Shown here piece after piece: positions 40,701-49,938 of a stretch of DNA of 64,000 bases. Source of the stretch: Streptomyces parvus (GTDB lineage Bacteria; Actinomycetota; Actinomycetes; Streptomycetales; Streptomycetaceae); assembly GCF_014648875.1 (NCBI RefSeq), contig NZ_BMRY01000009.1, positions 62,001-126,000 on the forward strand, written 5' to 3'. The position numbers were made by a program, and so were the translations under genes. The notes beneath the pieces are model-generated. The model had not been told where the DNA came from. It ran no database searches and worked only from the letters and a program-made list of their open reading frames with translations. Every line of letters starts with the position of its first letter. Position 1 is the first letter of the stretch.

Positions 40701-43700
40701 CGGCTCGGTGAAGACGAACATCGGGCATCTGCTGAATGCCGCCGCGCTGCCCGCGCTGGTGAAGGTCGTGCTGGCGCTGGTCCACCGTCGGCTGCCGCCC
40801 TCGCTGCACCACGCCCCGCCCGCGCCGGGACTCGCCCCCGCGGGCTTCTCCGTGGTCGCCGAGGCCCGGGACTGGACGTCCGCCGGGTCCCTCGTCGCGG
40901 GGATCAACGCGTTCGGTTTCGGCGGCACCAACGCCCATGCCGTTCTCGAAGAGGCCCCGGCTCTGCCCCCCGAGGCTGCCTCGGTCTCGCCGTCGCCGGG
41001 TGCCACGCGTGAATCCGCCGCCGAGGGACCGCACCTGCTGACTCTCTCGGCGCGGAGTGCGGATGCGCTCCGGGGCGCGGTGGGCCGCCTCGCCAAGCAC
41101 CTGGAAAGCCGTCCGGAACTGCGCGAGGGCGATGTCTGCCGGACCGCGAGCACGTCCCGGGACGAGGGGCCCCACCGGCTCGCCGTCATCGCCGACGGTG
41201 ATCTACGGGCACGGCTCACCGCCCTCGTCGCCGGGACGGGCGGACCGGGGGGAGCGGACAGGCCCACGACTACCGGCGAAGCGGGCGGGCGTGCCGGGAC
41301 CGGGGGATCCGGCGTGCCCGGGGCGAGCGTCGTCCGTTCCCGGCCGCGCGTGGTCTTCCTGTTTCCCGGGCAGGGTGCGCAGTCCCCCGGCCAGGACCGG
41401 GCGCTGTACCGGACGGCGTCGGTGTTCCGGGACACGTTCGACGAGGCGTCCGCTGTCCTCGGCCCTGTCTGCGGACGGCCCCTGCTGGACTGGGGCCTGG
41501 ACCCGGAGGTGGATCCAGCCACGCAGGCCGTGACCGAGGTGGCCCAACCGCTGCTCGTCGCCTCCGGAGTGGCGCTCGCCCGCCAGCTGCGTTCCTGGGG
41601 GGTGGAGCCCGATGCGGTCGCCGGGCACAGCGTCGGGGAGATCACCGCCGCCTGCGTCAGCGGGGTGCTGACGCTCCCGGAGGCGGTGCGGTTCGCGGCC
41701 GAACGGGGCCGCCTCATGGGTGCGTTCACCGATCCCGGCGCCATGCTCGCCGTTCGCGGGGGTGAGGAGGCAGTCGCGGCGGCGGTGGCGCAGTCGGGCG
41801 GGAGCCTCACCGTGGCCGCGTACAACGGTCCCGGACTCCAGGTCCTGTCCGGGACCGTCGCCGACGTCGAACACGCCGCTCTCGCTCTCGAGGCTCAGGG
41901 TGTCCCCACGCGCCGCCTGCGGGTCTCGCGGGGCTTCCACTCACCGCTGATGCGGCCGGTGGCCGGCCGGCTCGCCGACGCGGCCCGTGCGCTGACCCCT
42001 CGGGCCCCGTCGGTGCCCCTCATGAGCACGGTCACCGGCGCGTGGCAGCCGGTCCTCGATCCGGAGTACCTGCGCGACCACGCCGAGCGCCCGGTGCTGT
42101 TCGGGGCGGCCGTGGAACGCCTGGCCCGGGAGGGGTACGACACCTTCGTGGAGGTCGGCCACGGGGCGACGTTGTCGGGTGCGGTCCGGTCGGCGACGGA
42201 GACGTACGCGCCCGGTGAGTCCGGCGGCGGCGTCACGGTGATGTCCGCCTTGCCGGGGTGTGCCGCCGACTGGACGAATGACGCACCGCTGCCCGATGAA
42301 CGGCACGGCGGGCGCGGAGACCTTCTGGAGACCGTCGGCCGGCTGTGGTCGCTCGGCATGCCGCTGGACCGGACCGCGCTCGACGCGGGCACCCGCCGGA
42401 TTCCCCTGCCCACCTACCCCTTCCAGCGGCGCCGCTACTGGGCCGGTCCGCCCGCGCCGCGTCCTCTGCTGCACCGGGTTCTCTGGGAGGACGACCCCCT
42501 GCCCGGAAAGGAGGCGAAGGCGGCAGGGTCCGTGCGTTCGGTGCTGCTGACCGGGCCCGATCCCGCGTCGGTCGGCCGGCTCGCCTCGCAGCTCTGCGCC
42601 GCGGGGGTGCGTCGGTACGAAGCGGGCGACGAGGGGCGGCCGGATGCCGTGGTCCTGGTGGCCGGGCCTGCTCCCGTCCAGGACACCGGCGATGCCCTCG
42701 ACCAGGCCCACGCTGCCGCGTCGGCCGCCTTCGGCGAGGCCCTCGCACGGTTCGACGAGACCCACGCGGACCGGCTGCTGGTGGTGACCGAGGACGTGCA
42801 TGCCACGGGCACCGTACGGGAAAGGCCACGGCCCGCCCATGCCGTCCTCGGCGGGCTCCTGCTGGCGCTGCCGCAGGAGACTCGGGGCGCCGCGGCCACC
42901 GCCCTCGATCTCTGCTCGCTGGACACCCCGTCCCAGCGTCTGACGGCCGTGCTGGCCGAGCTGGGGTCGGGTGGTGCCCCGGGCAGCGCGACCATCGTCG
43001 CCCGGCGCGCGGGACGACGGCTCACCCGCCATCTCGTACCCCTGCCGGAACCGGCGGACGCCCACACGGCGGGGCAGTCGGCGCTGCCGCCCGACGGCAC
43101 CTTCCTCATCACCGGGGGCGGCGGCGGGATCGGCGCCGCGCTCGCCCGGGACCTCGCGGGCCGGGGCCGGCCCACCCTCGTCCTCACCGGGCGCTCCCCC
43201 CAGCTTCCGGTGGGCCTGGCGGACGAACTCCGTACGCTCGGCGCCACCGTCCACTACCACGTGGCCGATGCCTCGGTGGAGCGGGATGTCGACGCGCTCC
43301 TCTCCGGACTGCCGCGCCTCGACGCCCTCTTCCACACCGCGGGGGTCGTGCGGCCCGGCACCCTGCGGAACCGGCGTCCCGAGGAGACGGCGGACGCCCT
43401 GGCCGCCAAGGCCCGGGGCGCCCTGCTGCTCTCGCTGGCCCTGCGCCGGCACGGGCTCGACCCGGCGGTCCGTGTCGCCTTCTCCTCCGTGAGTGCCGTG
43501 CTGCCCGGGCTGGCCGGCGCACTGGGTGACTACGCCGGTGCCAACGCCTTCCTGGACGCGTTCGCCGCGTCGGAGCGACACGCGGGCAGGCCCTGGCAGT
43601 CCGTGAACCTCGCGGCATTGGCCGGTACGGGCATGGCGGCGGTCCTCGGCACCGGGACGGCGGCGGGCTCCATCACCGTACGGAACGCCGGAGAGCGGCC

Positions 43701-46700
43701 CGTTGCTCTCGCTCCCGCACTGACGGCGCTCCGCACGGCGTGCGGCGTCGACGCGGCTCAGCTGCTGCTCGCCGATCTGACACCGCCCTCGCCGCCCGTG
43801 GCCCCGGAGTCACCGGAACCCCCGACCTCCACAGCGGAATCCACGGGAACGGGATCGGCGGCCTCCGGCAGGACGCGCGCCGGGGGCACTGGCACCGACA
43901 CCAGCACCGCCGCGCTGCTTCGGCGGCTGCTGGCCTCGGCACTGCGGCTGCCTGCCGCCGACGTTCCGGACGACGAGGCGTTTCTCGCTCTCGGCCTCGA
44001 TTCGCTCGCCGCCGTCGACCTCGTCAGGCAGCTCGAACGTGAACTCGGCAGGTCCCTGTCGGCCACTCTCTTCTTCGAGTACCGGACCGTCGCCGAACTG
44101 GCCGCACACCTCGACAGCACACCCGCCGTCGTCGCTCCCGCCCTCCCCCGTACGCCGGACCCCGTCCCGGACGGGTCCCCCTTCCCACTCACCCCCGTCC
44201 AACTGGCCCTGCACACCAGCAGCCGGCTCCACCCTGAAGTCCCGGCTCACGGTTACGTCCGCCAGACCGTCCGCGGCCCCCTGGACACCCGGCTCCTGGG
44301 CCGGGCGCTCGCCGCGCTCGCCGACCGGCACACCATGCTGCGGATCCGTATCGAGAACTCCGCCGGCACCGACGACGGGACGGGTTCCGCGTCACCGGTG
44401 CAGTACGTCGCGCCGCCCTCCGACCTGTCCACCTGGTACGAGATCCGCGAGCTTCCCGGTCGTATCGAGGAGCTCGAAACGGCCCTGTGCAACCGGCCGT
44501 TCGATCTCTCAGCCGAGCCTCCCGTGCGCGCGGTCCTCGCGCGGGAGAGCGCGGAGCTGTCCCATCTGGTGCTGGTGATCCACCACGCGGCCGGAGACGG
44601 ATACAGCCTCAACGTCCTCGCCGGGGAACTCTGGTCCCTCTACACCGCCTTCACCCACGGGGACACCCCGACACTGCCCGCGCTCGGCACCGACTTCGCG
44701 CGGTACGCGACCGCTGCCGCCGACGAACGGTCCTCCACGGACGGCGTGGAAGTGCTCGCCGTCGACCGGCGGTACTGGGCGGACCGGCTGGCCTCCCGCG
44801 GCGAGCCGCTGCGCCTGCCGTACGACGGTGATCCGTGGGCCCTTCCCTCGGCTCCGCTGACCACGCATCAGAGCAGTCTCGATCCGGCGCTGACCGGCGC
44901 GTTGGAGAAGCGGGCCGCGGACCACGGGGTGAGCCTGTTCCATCTGCTGCTCGCCGTGCACGTGCGCTGTCTGGCCCGGTGGAGCGGGCAGCGGGAGATC
45001 ACGGTGAACGTCGCCCGCGCCCGGAGGGACGGCCGGCCGGCGGGCCTGGACCGGCTCGTGGGGCCGCTCGCCGACACTCTCCCCCTGGTGTGTTCGACGG
45101 ACCCGGACGAGCCGGTCGGGGTCCTGGCCGAACGGCTGGCGGGGATCTGGCTGGAGAGCGAGCAGCACGCCGGGCTCACCGGCCTGGACCTGGCACGGCT
45201 GCTGCCGACGGACCCGGCCGGGTCCGGACCCCGGACGGTCGGTCCGGCCGGCTTCAGCTTCTCGCGCTTCCCCTCCGCCCTCGACGAGCGGTGTCCGGTG
45301 AGCGTGCGGCCGACCGCCGCCGGCACCGCCACCGCCGCGACCCGGCTGAGTCTGCTGTGCTGGCAGGACGAGGCGGTCCTCCGCTTCTCGTGGAACTTTC
45401 CCGTCCGGCTCTTCGCCCCGGAGACGGTGGCCCGCCTGGACCGTGAATTCCACGACGAGCTGGCCGCGACGGCCCTGAAGGGGACCCCGGCCCTGCCTGA
45501 GGCCCCGCCCCTCCCGGCCTCAGGAACCGGGTCCGCCACGCTCGTGCGCCGGCTGGTCGAGCGGTTCCGGGCCACCCCGGACGCGGTCGCTGTCGACACT
45601 GGCACCGCGACCCTGACGTACGGCGAACTCGACCGTGCCTCGCAGGCCCTCGCGGCCTCTCTGCTCGCCCGTGGCGTCACCCCGGGCAGCCTCGTCGGGC
45701 TCCTCACCGAACCCGGCGCCGACACCGTCGTCGCCGTCGTCGCCGCCCTGCGCGCCGGGGCGGGCTGGGTTCCGCTGGACGCGGGGCACCCGACCGCGCG
45801 CCTGGTGGACCAGCTCACGCGCTCCGGGGCTCGTGCGGTGCTCTGTCATGCCGCGACCCGCGCGGTGGGAGAAGCGCTCGGCGAGGTGACCCTGGTGCCC
45901 GTCGACGTACCGGCGTCGCCGTTCTCACGGGATCCGGATTCCGTGCGGCACGGGAACGGGGCGCCCACGCCGAGCGCCCCGATCGACGCCGACGCCGACG
46001 CCGACGGCATCGCGTACGTGATCTTCACCTCCGGGTCCACCGGCCGGCCCAAAGCCGTGCCCGTCACCCACCGGTCCATGGAGAACTACCTCGACTGGGC
46101 GATCGACACCTTCGGGTACGACGCGCACGACCGGCTCGCCCAGACCGCGTCGCCCTGCTTCGACGCCTCCGTCCGCCAGCTCCTCGCGCCGCTGCTCGTC
46201 GGCGCCACCGTGGTCACCGTCGGCTGGGACCTGTTGCGCGATCCCGACCGGCTGCTGACGCACGTCGAACGCCGCCGGATCACCGTCTGGAGCTCCGTCC
46301 CCACACTCTGGGAACAGCTTCTCAGCGCCTCCGAGGCACGCGTACGAAGCGGTGCGCCGCTGCCGGACCTGTCCGCGCTCCGGTGGGTCCACGTCGGCGG
46401 CGAGGCCCTGTCGCCCGCGCACGTGCGCCGCTGGTTCGACCTCTTCGGCGACGGTCAGCGCATCGCGAACCTGTACGGCCCCACCGAGGCCACCATCAAC
46501 ACGAGCTGCCACATCATCCGCGACCGGCCCGGCGACCAGGTGCGGCGACTGCCCATCGGCCGCCCGGTGTCGGGTACGGAGGTGGAGGTCGTCGGGCCCG
46601 ACGGTGAGGTGCTGCGGCCCGGTGAGGCCGGCGAACTCCTCATCGCCGGAATCGGTCTGACCCCGGGATACCTCGGCGAACCGGCCCTGACCGAGGCCGC

Positions 46701-49700
46701 GTTCACCGTTCGGCGCGGGCGGCGCTGGTACCGCAGCGGCGACCGCGTGCGGTGTTCGGAGGACGGGACCCTTGAGTTCCTCGGGCGGCTGGACGACCAG
46801 GTGAAGATCCGGGGCAACCGGGTCGAGCCGGGCGAGATCGAGGCGGTGCTCCAGACGCACCCCGATGTCACCCATGCCGTCGTTCTCGCGGAGGACGGAC
46901 GCCTCACCGCTTTCGTGACCCCCGGGCCCGGTTCGTCGCAAGCATCCGGAGCTTCCGGTTCGTCCGGAGCCTCAGGAGCATCCGGAGCCTCACGGGCGGA
47001 TGCCGCGGCCTTGCGGCGGCACCTGGCGGAGTCGCTGCCCGCGTACATGATTCCGTCCCGGATCACCCGTGTCGACGCGATGCCCCTCACGGGCACGGGC
47101 AAGATCGACCGCCGTGCGCTGACGGCTCTCGGGGAAGCGCCTCCCCCTTCACCGTCCCGCACGGCAGCGGCCCGCACCGCACCCCGCACGCCGACCGAGA
47201 TCCGGCTCGCCGCCGTCTGGTCCGCCCTGCTCCAGGCCGACGAGGTCTGCCGCGAGGACGACTTCTTCGTCCTGGGCGGTGACTCCCTGCTCGTTCTGGA
47301 GGTGTTCGCCCGGCTGGAGAAGCAGGGCGGCCCACTCCCCCGGCCCACCGTCATCTACCGCAACCGCACGCTCGCGGCCCTCGCCTCCGCCGTGGACGCG
47401 GCGGCGGAGGAAGTCGCGGAGGCCGCCGTCGTCGAAACGGCCGCCGGCACCGGGGCGCCCGCTCCCTTCCCGCTCACCCCCACCCAACGGGGCTTCCTGC
47501 TGGCCGAAGCCATCGCACCGGGCACGACGTCGTCCTGGCTCACCCGGTTCCGCCTGCTCGGCCGCCTCGACACCGCCCGCTTCCAGCGCGCGGTGGACAC
47601 GCTCGTCGGGCGCCATCCGATGCTGCGCACGGTCTTTCCCGCCGGCGCGCGCCCGGCCGTCCAGCAGGAGCTGCCGCCCTCGCTGCGCCTGCCGGTCGAC
47701 TTCGAGACCCTCACCGACCCGGGGCAGGTGGAGGAACGCGTCACCGCCGAGCGGGCGCGCCGTTTCGAACCCTGGGCCTGGCCCCTGCTGCGGCTGCGGG
47801 TGCTCACACTCGCTCCCGACGAACACGTCCTGGTGGCGCACGCCCACCACATCATCGGCGACGGCTACAGCGCCGCGCTGCTGGTACGGGAGCTGATGAC
47901 CACGTACGACGCCCTGGCCCGGGGTGAGATGCCGGCTGAGGGCGCCCTGCGCAGTACCTTCCGCGACCACGCCGTCCGCCTCGCGCAGCGCGCGGAAGCC
48001 GCCATGACGCATCCCGGGGTCCCGCCCCGCGACGACCGTTGGGCCCGGCTGAGCGCCCCCTACCGGCCTCCCGTGCTCTACGCCGGTACGGACACCGGTG
48101 CCCGGCCGGAGACCGCGGCGGGCCCGCTCTTCCACGCGCACGGGTTCACGGTCGACGCGGACCGAGTGGAGGCGTTGCGCGCTCTCGCCGTGCGTACCGG
48201 ATCCACCCTCTACGCCCCCGTGCTCACCGCCTACTACCGGGCGCTCGCGGCCACCACCGGCCGGGCGGATCTGGTGCTCGGTCTCGCGGTGAGCGGCCGG
48301 GACGACGTCCTGCCCGACGTACACCGGGTGTTCGGCCCGTACGCCACGGCGGTTCCGCTCCGGCCCTCGGGTCCGGCGTCGGGGCGGACGGACGGCACGG
48401 GGTTCGAGGACGATCTGCGCCGTCTCGCAGCGGAGGCCGCCGAGGCGCGGACGTACGAGGGGGCTGTGCCGTCGTTGCCCAACGGGCTGCCCCTGGCTTC
48501 CCAGTTCTTCTTCACCTATCTGGACTTCTCCGCTCTCGGCCCGGAGAGCGGAGAGACTCTGACGGTCGCCCGGGAGGACGGTGACAGCGTGTTCACGCCG
48601 CCTCCGGCCGGTACGGATGTGTTCCTGGCCGCCGTTCCGGAGGGCGGGCGGCTGCGGATCACCGTCCGCGCGGCGGCCACGGCGTTCACGCCTCGGGCGC
48701 TGGCCGCGTTCGCGGACGCGGTACAGCACGGTCTGGCGCACGCGGCGGCCTCGGACGCGCCGGTGGACGCCGCGCTCGTCGGCTATCTGCCGTCCCCGGC
48801 CGACCTCGCCCGGATGGCGGGGCTGCCGGAGGCGGCGTTGCCCCGCGAGGAGTTGCGGAGCCTGTTGTTCCCCGACGGGCGGCCGCGGCTCCTGGAGACG
48901 CTGCGTACACCGCTGGGCCGTTCGGGCTTCGTGAGCGTCCCGCTGTTCGCGGACGAACTCGCCCCCGGCGACGCCCTGCTCGGGCACACCACACGCGGGG
49001 TGGAGCTCGCCTCGTCCCTGGGGGCGCGGGCCGTGTCCCTGGCCGGGATGATCCCGTCGCTCACCGGCTACGGCTTCGACGTCCTGCGGGCCGTCGGGAC
49101 GGACGGAGCGGCTCCTGCCGTCACCACCGGTCACGCGGCGACCGTCGTGTCCGTCGTCAGGACCGTGCACGCCGCTCTCGACGCGACGCACCAGCAGCTG
49201 GGCTCTCTCACCGTCGCGTTCGTGGGTCTCGGCTCGATCGGCTCCTCGTCGCTGGAGCTGCTGCTCACGCTGGCCGAGGAACCGCCCGCCCGGCTGCTGC
49301 TCTGTGACGTGCCGGGCAGCTCGCCGCGTCTGAAGGAGTTGGCCGACGGCCTGGTGGAAGGCGGCCTCGCCGCGGTCGTGGAGGTGGTCGAGTCGGATCA
49401 GGGGCTGCCCGACGCCGTGTACGGGGCCCGTCTGATCGTCGCGGCGGTCAGCGGGGGTGGCACGCTCCTGGACATCGACGCTCTCGCCCCGGGTACGACG
49501 GTGGTCGACGACTCGTTCCCGCACTGCTTCGACACGACGCGTGCCTTCGAGCGGATGGAACGGGCGAAGGATGTCCTGGTCGTCGGGGGCGGGCTGCTGA
49601 GCGCCGGGCCCGCCGAACGGGAGGTGGCCGAGGGGCTGCCGGCCGCGGCGGTGGCCGGATATCTGGCGCAGCCGATGGTGGCGGACGCGATCGCGTCCTG

Positions 49701-49890
49701 CCGGCTGGAGTCCTTGCTCCACGCCTCGGGCTGCGCGGTGCCGCTCGTCCACGGCCCTGTCGACGCGCCCACCGGGCTTGCCCACTGGGAGGCGGCGGAG
49801 GCTGCGGGCATCCGGGCGGCGCCCCTGCACCTCCTCACCCGCACCATCGGTCCGGGGGTGATCGACGGCGTTGTCAGTGGTCGGGATTAA
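37729..49890 (+). CDS. Hybrid FAAL-PKS-NRPS megasynthase ending in an acyl-ACP-reductase-like domain
   Basis: A 4053-residue assembly line; order read from motifs: fatty-acyl-AMP ligase-like domain (residues 1-535; FSSGSTGAPKG at 151, SGKLQRRR at 521), ACP (GGTSLKAM, S600), ketosynthase (661-1078; C826, H961, H1000 in the triad), acyltransferase (1205-1565; GHSVGE S1301, GFHSPLM H1404, malonyl-type), ketoreductase (TGGGGGIG at 1795, S1922, Y1935, N1939), ACP (LGLDSL S2092), condensation (HHAAGDG at 2285), adenylation (IFTSGSTGRPKA at 2765; K3125), PCP (GGDSL S3186), second condensation (HHIIGDG at 3373), then a C-terminal domain (3685-4053) unlike TE or SDR reductase: GYLPSPADLARMAG, TTGHAATVVSVVRTV, GLGSIG (3833-3838) and SCRLESLL (C3991), matching cyanobacterial AAR. 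ATG at 37729 follows GGTGGAG. Predicted to load a fatty acid, extend it once, add one amino acid and reduce off an aldehyde. No PPTase in the window. Confidence 0.88.
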   Translation: MTLLDVLLDAVREAPGQIVVHVRGDGSELTVTLRELLDDSLRVAGGFREAGVAPGTCVPLLADRSEDFQPMFWGAVAAGLVPVPLAADARRVLPVWEHLGRPPVVVDASTAPLVDELPEGSRALAIDALREGPSLREPAPGGRDDVAFLQFSSGSTGAPKGVEVTHRAVLANLEQIRAASALSADDVVVSWMPYFHDMGLIGTHLAPLAARARQVKIGPLSFAKRPRLWFEVADRHRATVLSAANFALALAVRRVPDDVLARLDLSAVRLLLVGAEPIAPAVWRAFAVKTRPAGLDPAAAQPVYGLAEATLAVTFPPPGEVAEPLVLDRASLSDGVAVDTEPGVGAVELMDVGRPVAGCAVRIVDDGGDVLGDRRVGHILVRGPQLARGYDGLPGMSAETFTEGWLRTGDLGFLRDGRLCVTGRHKDVLFLNGRTFHATDLEEVVAATPGLPPGAPAVVGSTDPVTGTERVVVFVPWARPPREAAEVLARVAARVREALFHDDVRVLALPPGAFPRTTSGKLQRRRLRERFEAGAFGADAFATGGQPTGDGAPSAEPRADVPRARAQAVRAVREVWARVLERPAESIGLHEPFGSLGGTSLKAMEVLVALEDSFGVTLPPAVVRDHGTVAALAGHLLSLAPGPLSSATEAGKTGGDGEAVAAVIGMACRFPGADTPEAFWDLLIDGHDAVAPVPYGRWDDDARDRRAAPRKRWAALLEDPAAFDADCFGIGEDEARAIDPQARLFLELAHEALERAGYAGPRRRGRRIGVFAAVGESGYREVLDRASADGTPLPASLTGNLPALIAARVSQSLDLDGPALAVDTACSSGLVALHLARRSLLDGECDLAVVGGVNLHLTSTPHRLLEDAQALSPTGRSRAFSADADGFVPGEGGAAIVLTRLDAARLSDDQVLAVVRGTAVNNDGRSMSLMAPNPLRQREVITRAYEAAGVDPASVTYVEAHGTGTAVGDPIELRSLAHAFPVRPGGEPRLLGSVKTNIGHLLNAAALPALVKVVLALVHRRLPPSLHHAPPAPGLAPAGFSVVAEARDWTSAGSLVAGINAFGFGGTNAHAVLEEAPALPPEAASVSPSPGATRESAAEGPHLLTLSARSADALRGAVGRLAKHLESRPELREGDVCRTASTSRDEGPHRLAVIADGDLRARLTALVAGTGGPGGADRPTTTGEAGGRAGTGGSGVPGASVVRSRPRVVFLFPGQGAQSPGQDRALYRTASVFRDTFDEASAVLGPVCGRPLLDWGLDPEVDPATQAVTEVAQPLLVASGVALARQLRSWGVEPDAVAGHSVGEITAACVSGVLTLPEAVRFAAERGRLMGAFTDPGAMLAVRGGEEAVAAAVAQSGGSLTVAAYNGPGLQVLSGTVADVEHAALALEAQGVPTRRLRVSRGFHSPLMRPVAGRLADAARALTPRAPSVPLMSTVTGAWQPVLDPEYLRDHAERPVLFGAAVERLAREGYDTFVEVGHGATLSGAVRSATETYAPGESGGGVTVMSALPGCAADWTNDAPLPDERHGGRGDLLETVGRLWSLGMPLDRTALDAGTRRIPLPTYPFQRRRYWAGPPAPRPLLHRVLWEDDPLPGKEAKAAGSVRSVLLTGPDPASVGRLASQLCAAGVRRYEAGDEGRPDAVVLVAGPAPVQDTGDALDQAHAAASAAFGEALARFDETHADRLLVVTEDVHATGTVRERPRPAHAVLGGLLLALPQETRGAAATALDLCSLDTPSQRLTAVLAELGSGGAPGSATIVARRAGRRLTRHLVPLPEPADAHTAGQSALPPDGTFLITGGGGGIGAALARDLAGRGRPTLVLTGRSPQLPVGLADELRTLGATVHYHVADASVERDVDALLSGLPRLDALFHTAGVVRPGTLRNRRPEETADALAAKARGALLLSLALRRHGLDPAVRVAFSSVSAVLPGLAGALGDYAGANAFLDAFAASERHAGRPWQSVNLAALAGTGMAAVLGTGTAAGSITVRNAGERPVALAPALTALRTACGVDAAQLLLADLTPPSPPVAPESPEPPTSTAESTGTGSAASGRTRAGGTGTDTSTAALLRRLLASALRLPAADVPDDEAFLALGLDSLAAVDLVRQLERELGRSLSATLFFEYRTVAELAAHLDSTPAVVAPALPRTPDPVPDGSPFPLTPVQLALHTSSRLHPEVPAHGYVRQTVRGPLDTRLLGRALAALADRHTMLRIRIENSAGTDDGTGSASPVQYVAPPSDLSTWYEIRELPGRIEELETALCNRPFDLSAEPPVRAVLARESAELSHLVLVIHHAAGDGYSLNVLAGELWSLYTAFTHGDTPTLPALGTDFARYATAAADERSSTDGVEVLAVDRRYWADRLASRGEPLRLPYDGDPWALPSAPLTTHQSSLDPALTGALEKRAADHGVSLFHLLLAVHVRCLARWSGQREITVNVARARRDGRPAGLDRLVGPLADTLPLVCSTDPDEPVGVLAERLAGIWLESEQHAGLTGLDLARLLPTDPAGSGPRTVGPAGFSFSRFPSALDERCPVSVRPTAAGTATAATRLSLLCWQDEAVLRFSWNFPVRLFAPETVARLDREFHDELAATALKGTPALPEAPPLPASGTGSATLVRRLVERFRATPDAVAVDTGTATLTYGELDRASQALAASLLARGVTPGSLVGLLTEPGADTVVAVVAALRAGAGWVPLDAGHPTARLVDQLTRSGARAVLCHAATRAVGEALGEVTLVPVDVPASPFSRDPDSVRHGNGAPTPSAPIDADADADGIAYVIFTSGSTGRPKAVPVTHRSMENYLDWAIDTFGYDAHDRLAQTASPCFDASVRQLLAPLLVGATVVTVGWDLLRDPDRLLTHVERRRITVWSSVPTLWEQLLSASEARVRSGAPLPDLSALRWVHVGGEALSPAHVRRWFDLFGDGQRIANLYGPTEATINTSCHIIRDRPGDQVRRLPIGRPVSGTEVEVVGPDGEVLRPGEAGELLIAGIGLTPGYLGEPALTEAAFTVRRGRRWYRSGDRVRCSEDGTLEFLGRLDDQVKIRGNRVEPGEIEAVLQTHPDVTHAVVLAEDGRLTAFVTPGPGSSQASGASGSSGASGASGASRADAAALRRHLAESLPAYMIPSRITRVDAMPLTGTGKIDRRALTALGEAPPPSPSRTAAARTAPRTPTEIRLAAVWSALLQADEVCREDDFFVLGGDSLLVLEVFARLEKQGGPLPRPTVIYRNRTLAALASAVDAAAEEVAEAAVVETAAGTGAPAPFPLTPTQRGFLLAEAIAPGTTSSWLTRFRLLGRLDTARFQRAVDTLVGRHPMLRTVFPAGARPAVQQELPPSLRLPVDFETLTDPGQVEERVTAERARRFEPWAWPLLRLRVLTLAPDEHVLVAHAHHIIGDGYSAALLVRELMTTYDALARGEMPAEGALRSTFRDHAVRLAQRAEAAMTHPGVPPRDDRWARLSAPYRPPVLYAGTDTGARPETAAGPLFHAHGFTVDADRVEALRALAVRTGSTLYAPVLTAYYRALAATTGRADLVLGLAVSGRDDVLPDVHRVFGPYATAVPLRPSGPASGRTDGTGFEDDLRRLAAEAAEARTYEGAVPSLPNGLPLASQFFFTYLDFSALGPESGETLTVAREDGDSVFTPPPAGTDVFLAAVPEGGRLRITVRAAATAFTPRALAAFADAVQHGLAHAAASDAPVDAALVGYLPSPADLARMAGLPEAALPREELRSLLFPDGRPRLLETLRTPLGRSGFVSVPLFADELAPGDALLGHTTRGVELASSLGARAVSLAGMIPSLTGYGFDVLRAVGTDGAAPAVTTGHAATVVSVVRTVHAALDATHQQLGSLTVAFVGLGSIGSSSLELLLTLAEEPPARLLLCDVPGSSPRLKELADGLVEGGLAAVVEVVESDQGLPDAVYGARLIVAAVSGGGTLLDIDALAPGTTVVDDSFPHCFDTTRAFERMERAKDVLVVGGGLLSAGPAEREVAEGLPAAAVAGYLAQPMVADAIASCRLESLLHASGCAVPLVHGPVDAPTGLAHWEAAEAAGIRAAPLHLLTRTIGPGVIDGVVSGRD
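46936..46995. repeat. Ser/Gly/Ala repeat inside the adenylation domain
   Basis: Repeats of GCATCCGGA and near variants encode ASGASGSSGASGASGAS between the core and C-terminal subdomains of the A domain. It looks like a length-variable linker. Confidence 0.6.
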
Positions 49891-49938
49891 GTTCGTTGAT
49901 GTCCCGCCACGAGGGCGTGGACGTCCCCTTTCGCATGC

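Noticed and set aside
38089..41175. 1028-codon minus-strand frame
   Set aside because: Shadow of the FAAL-KS region; no domains and biased composition.
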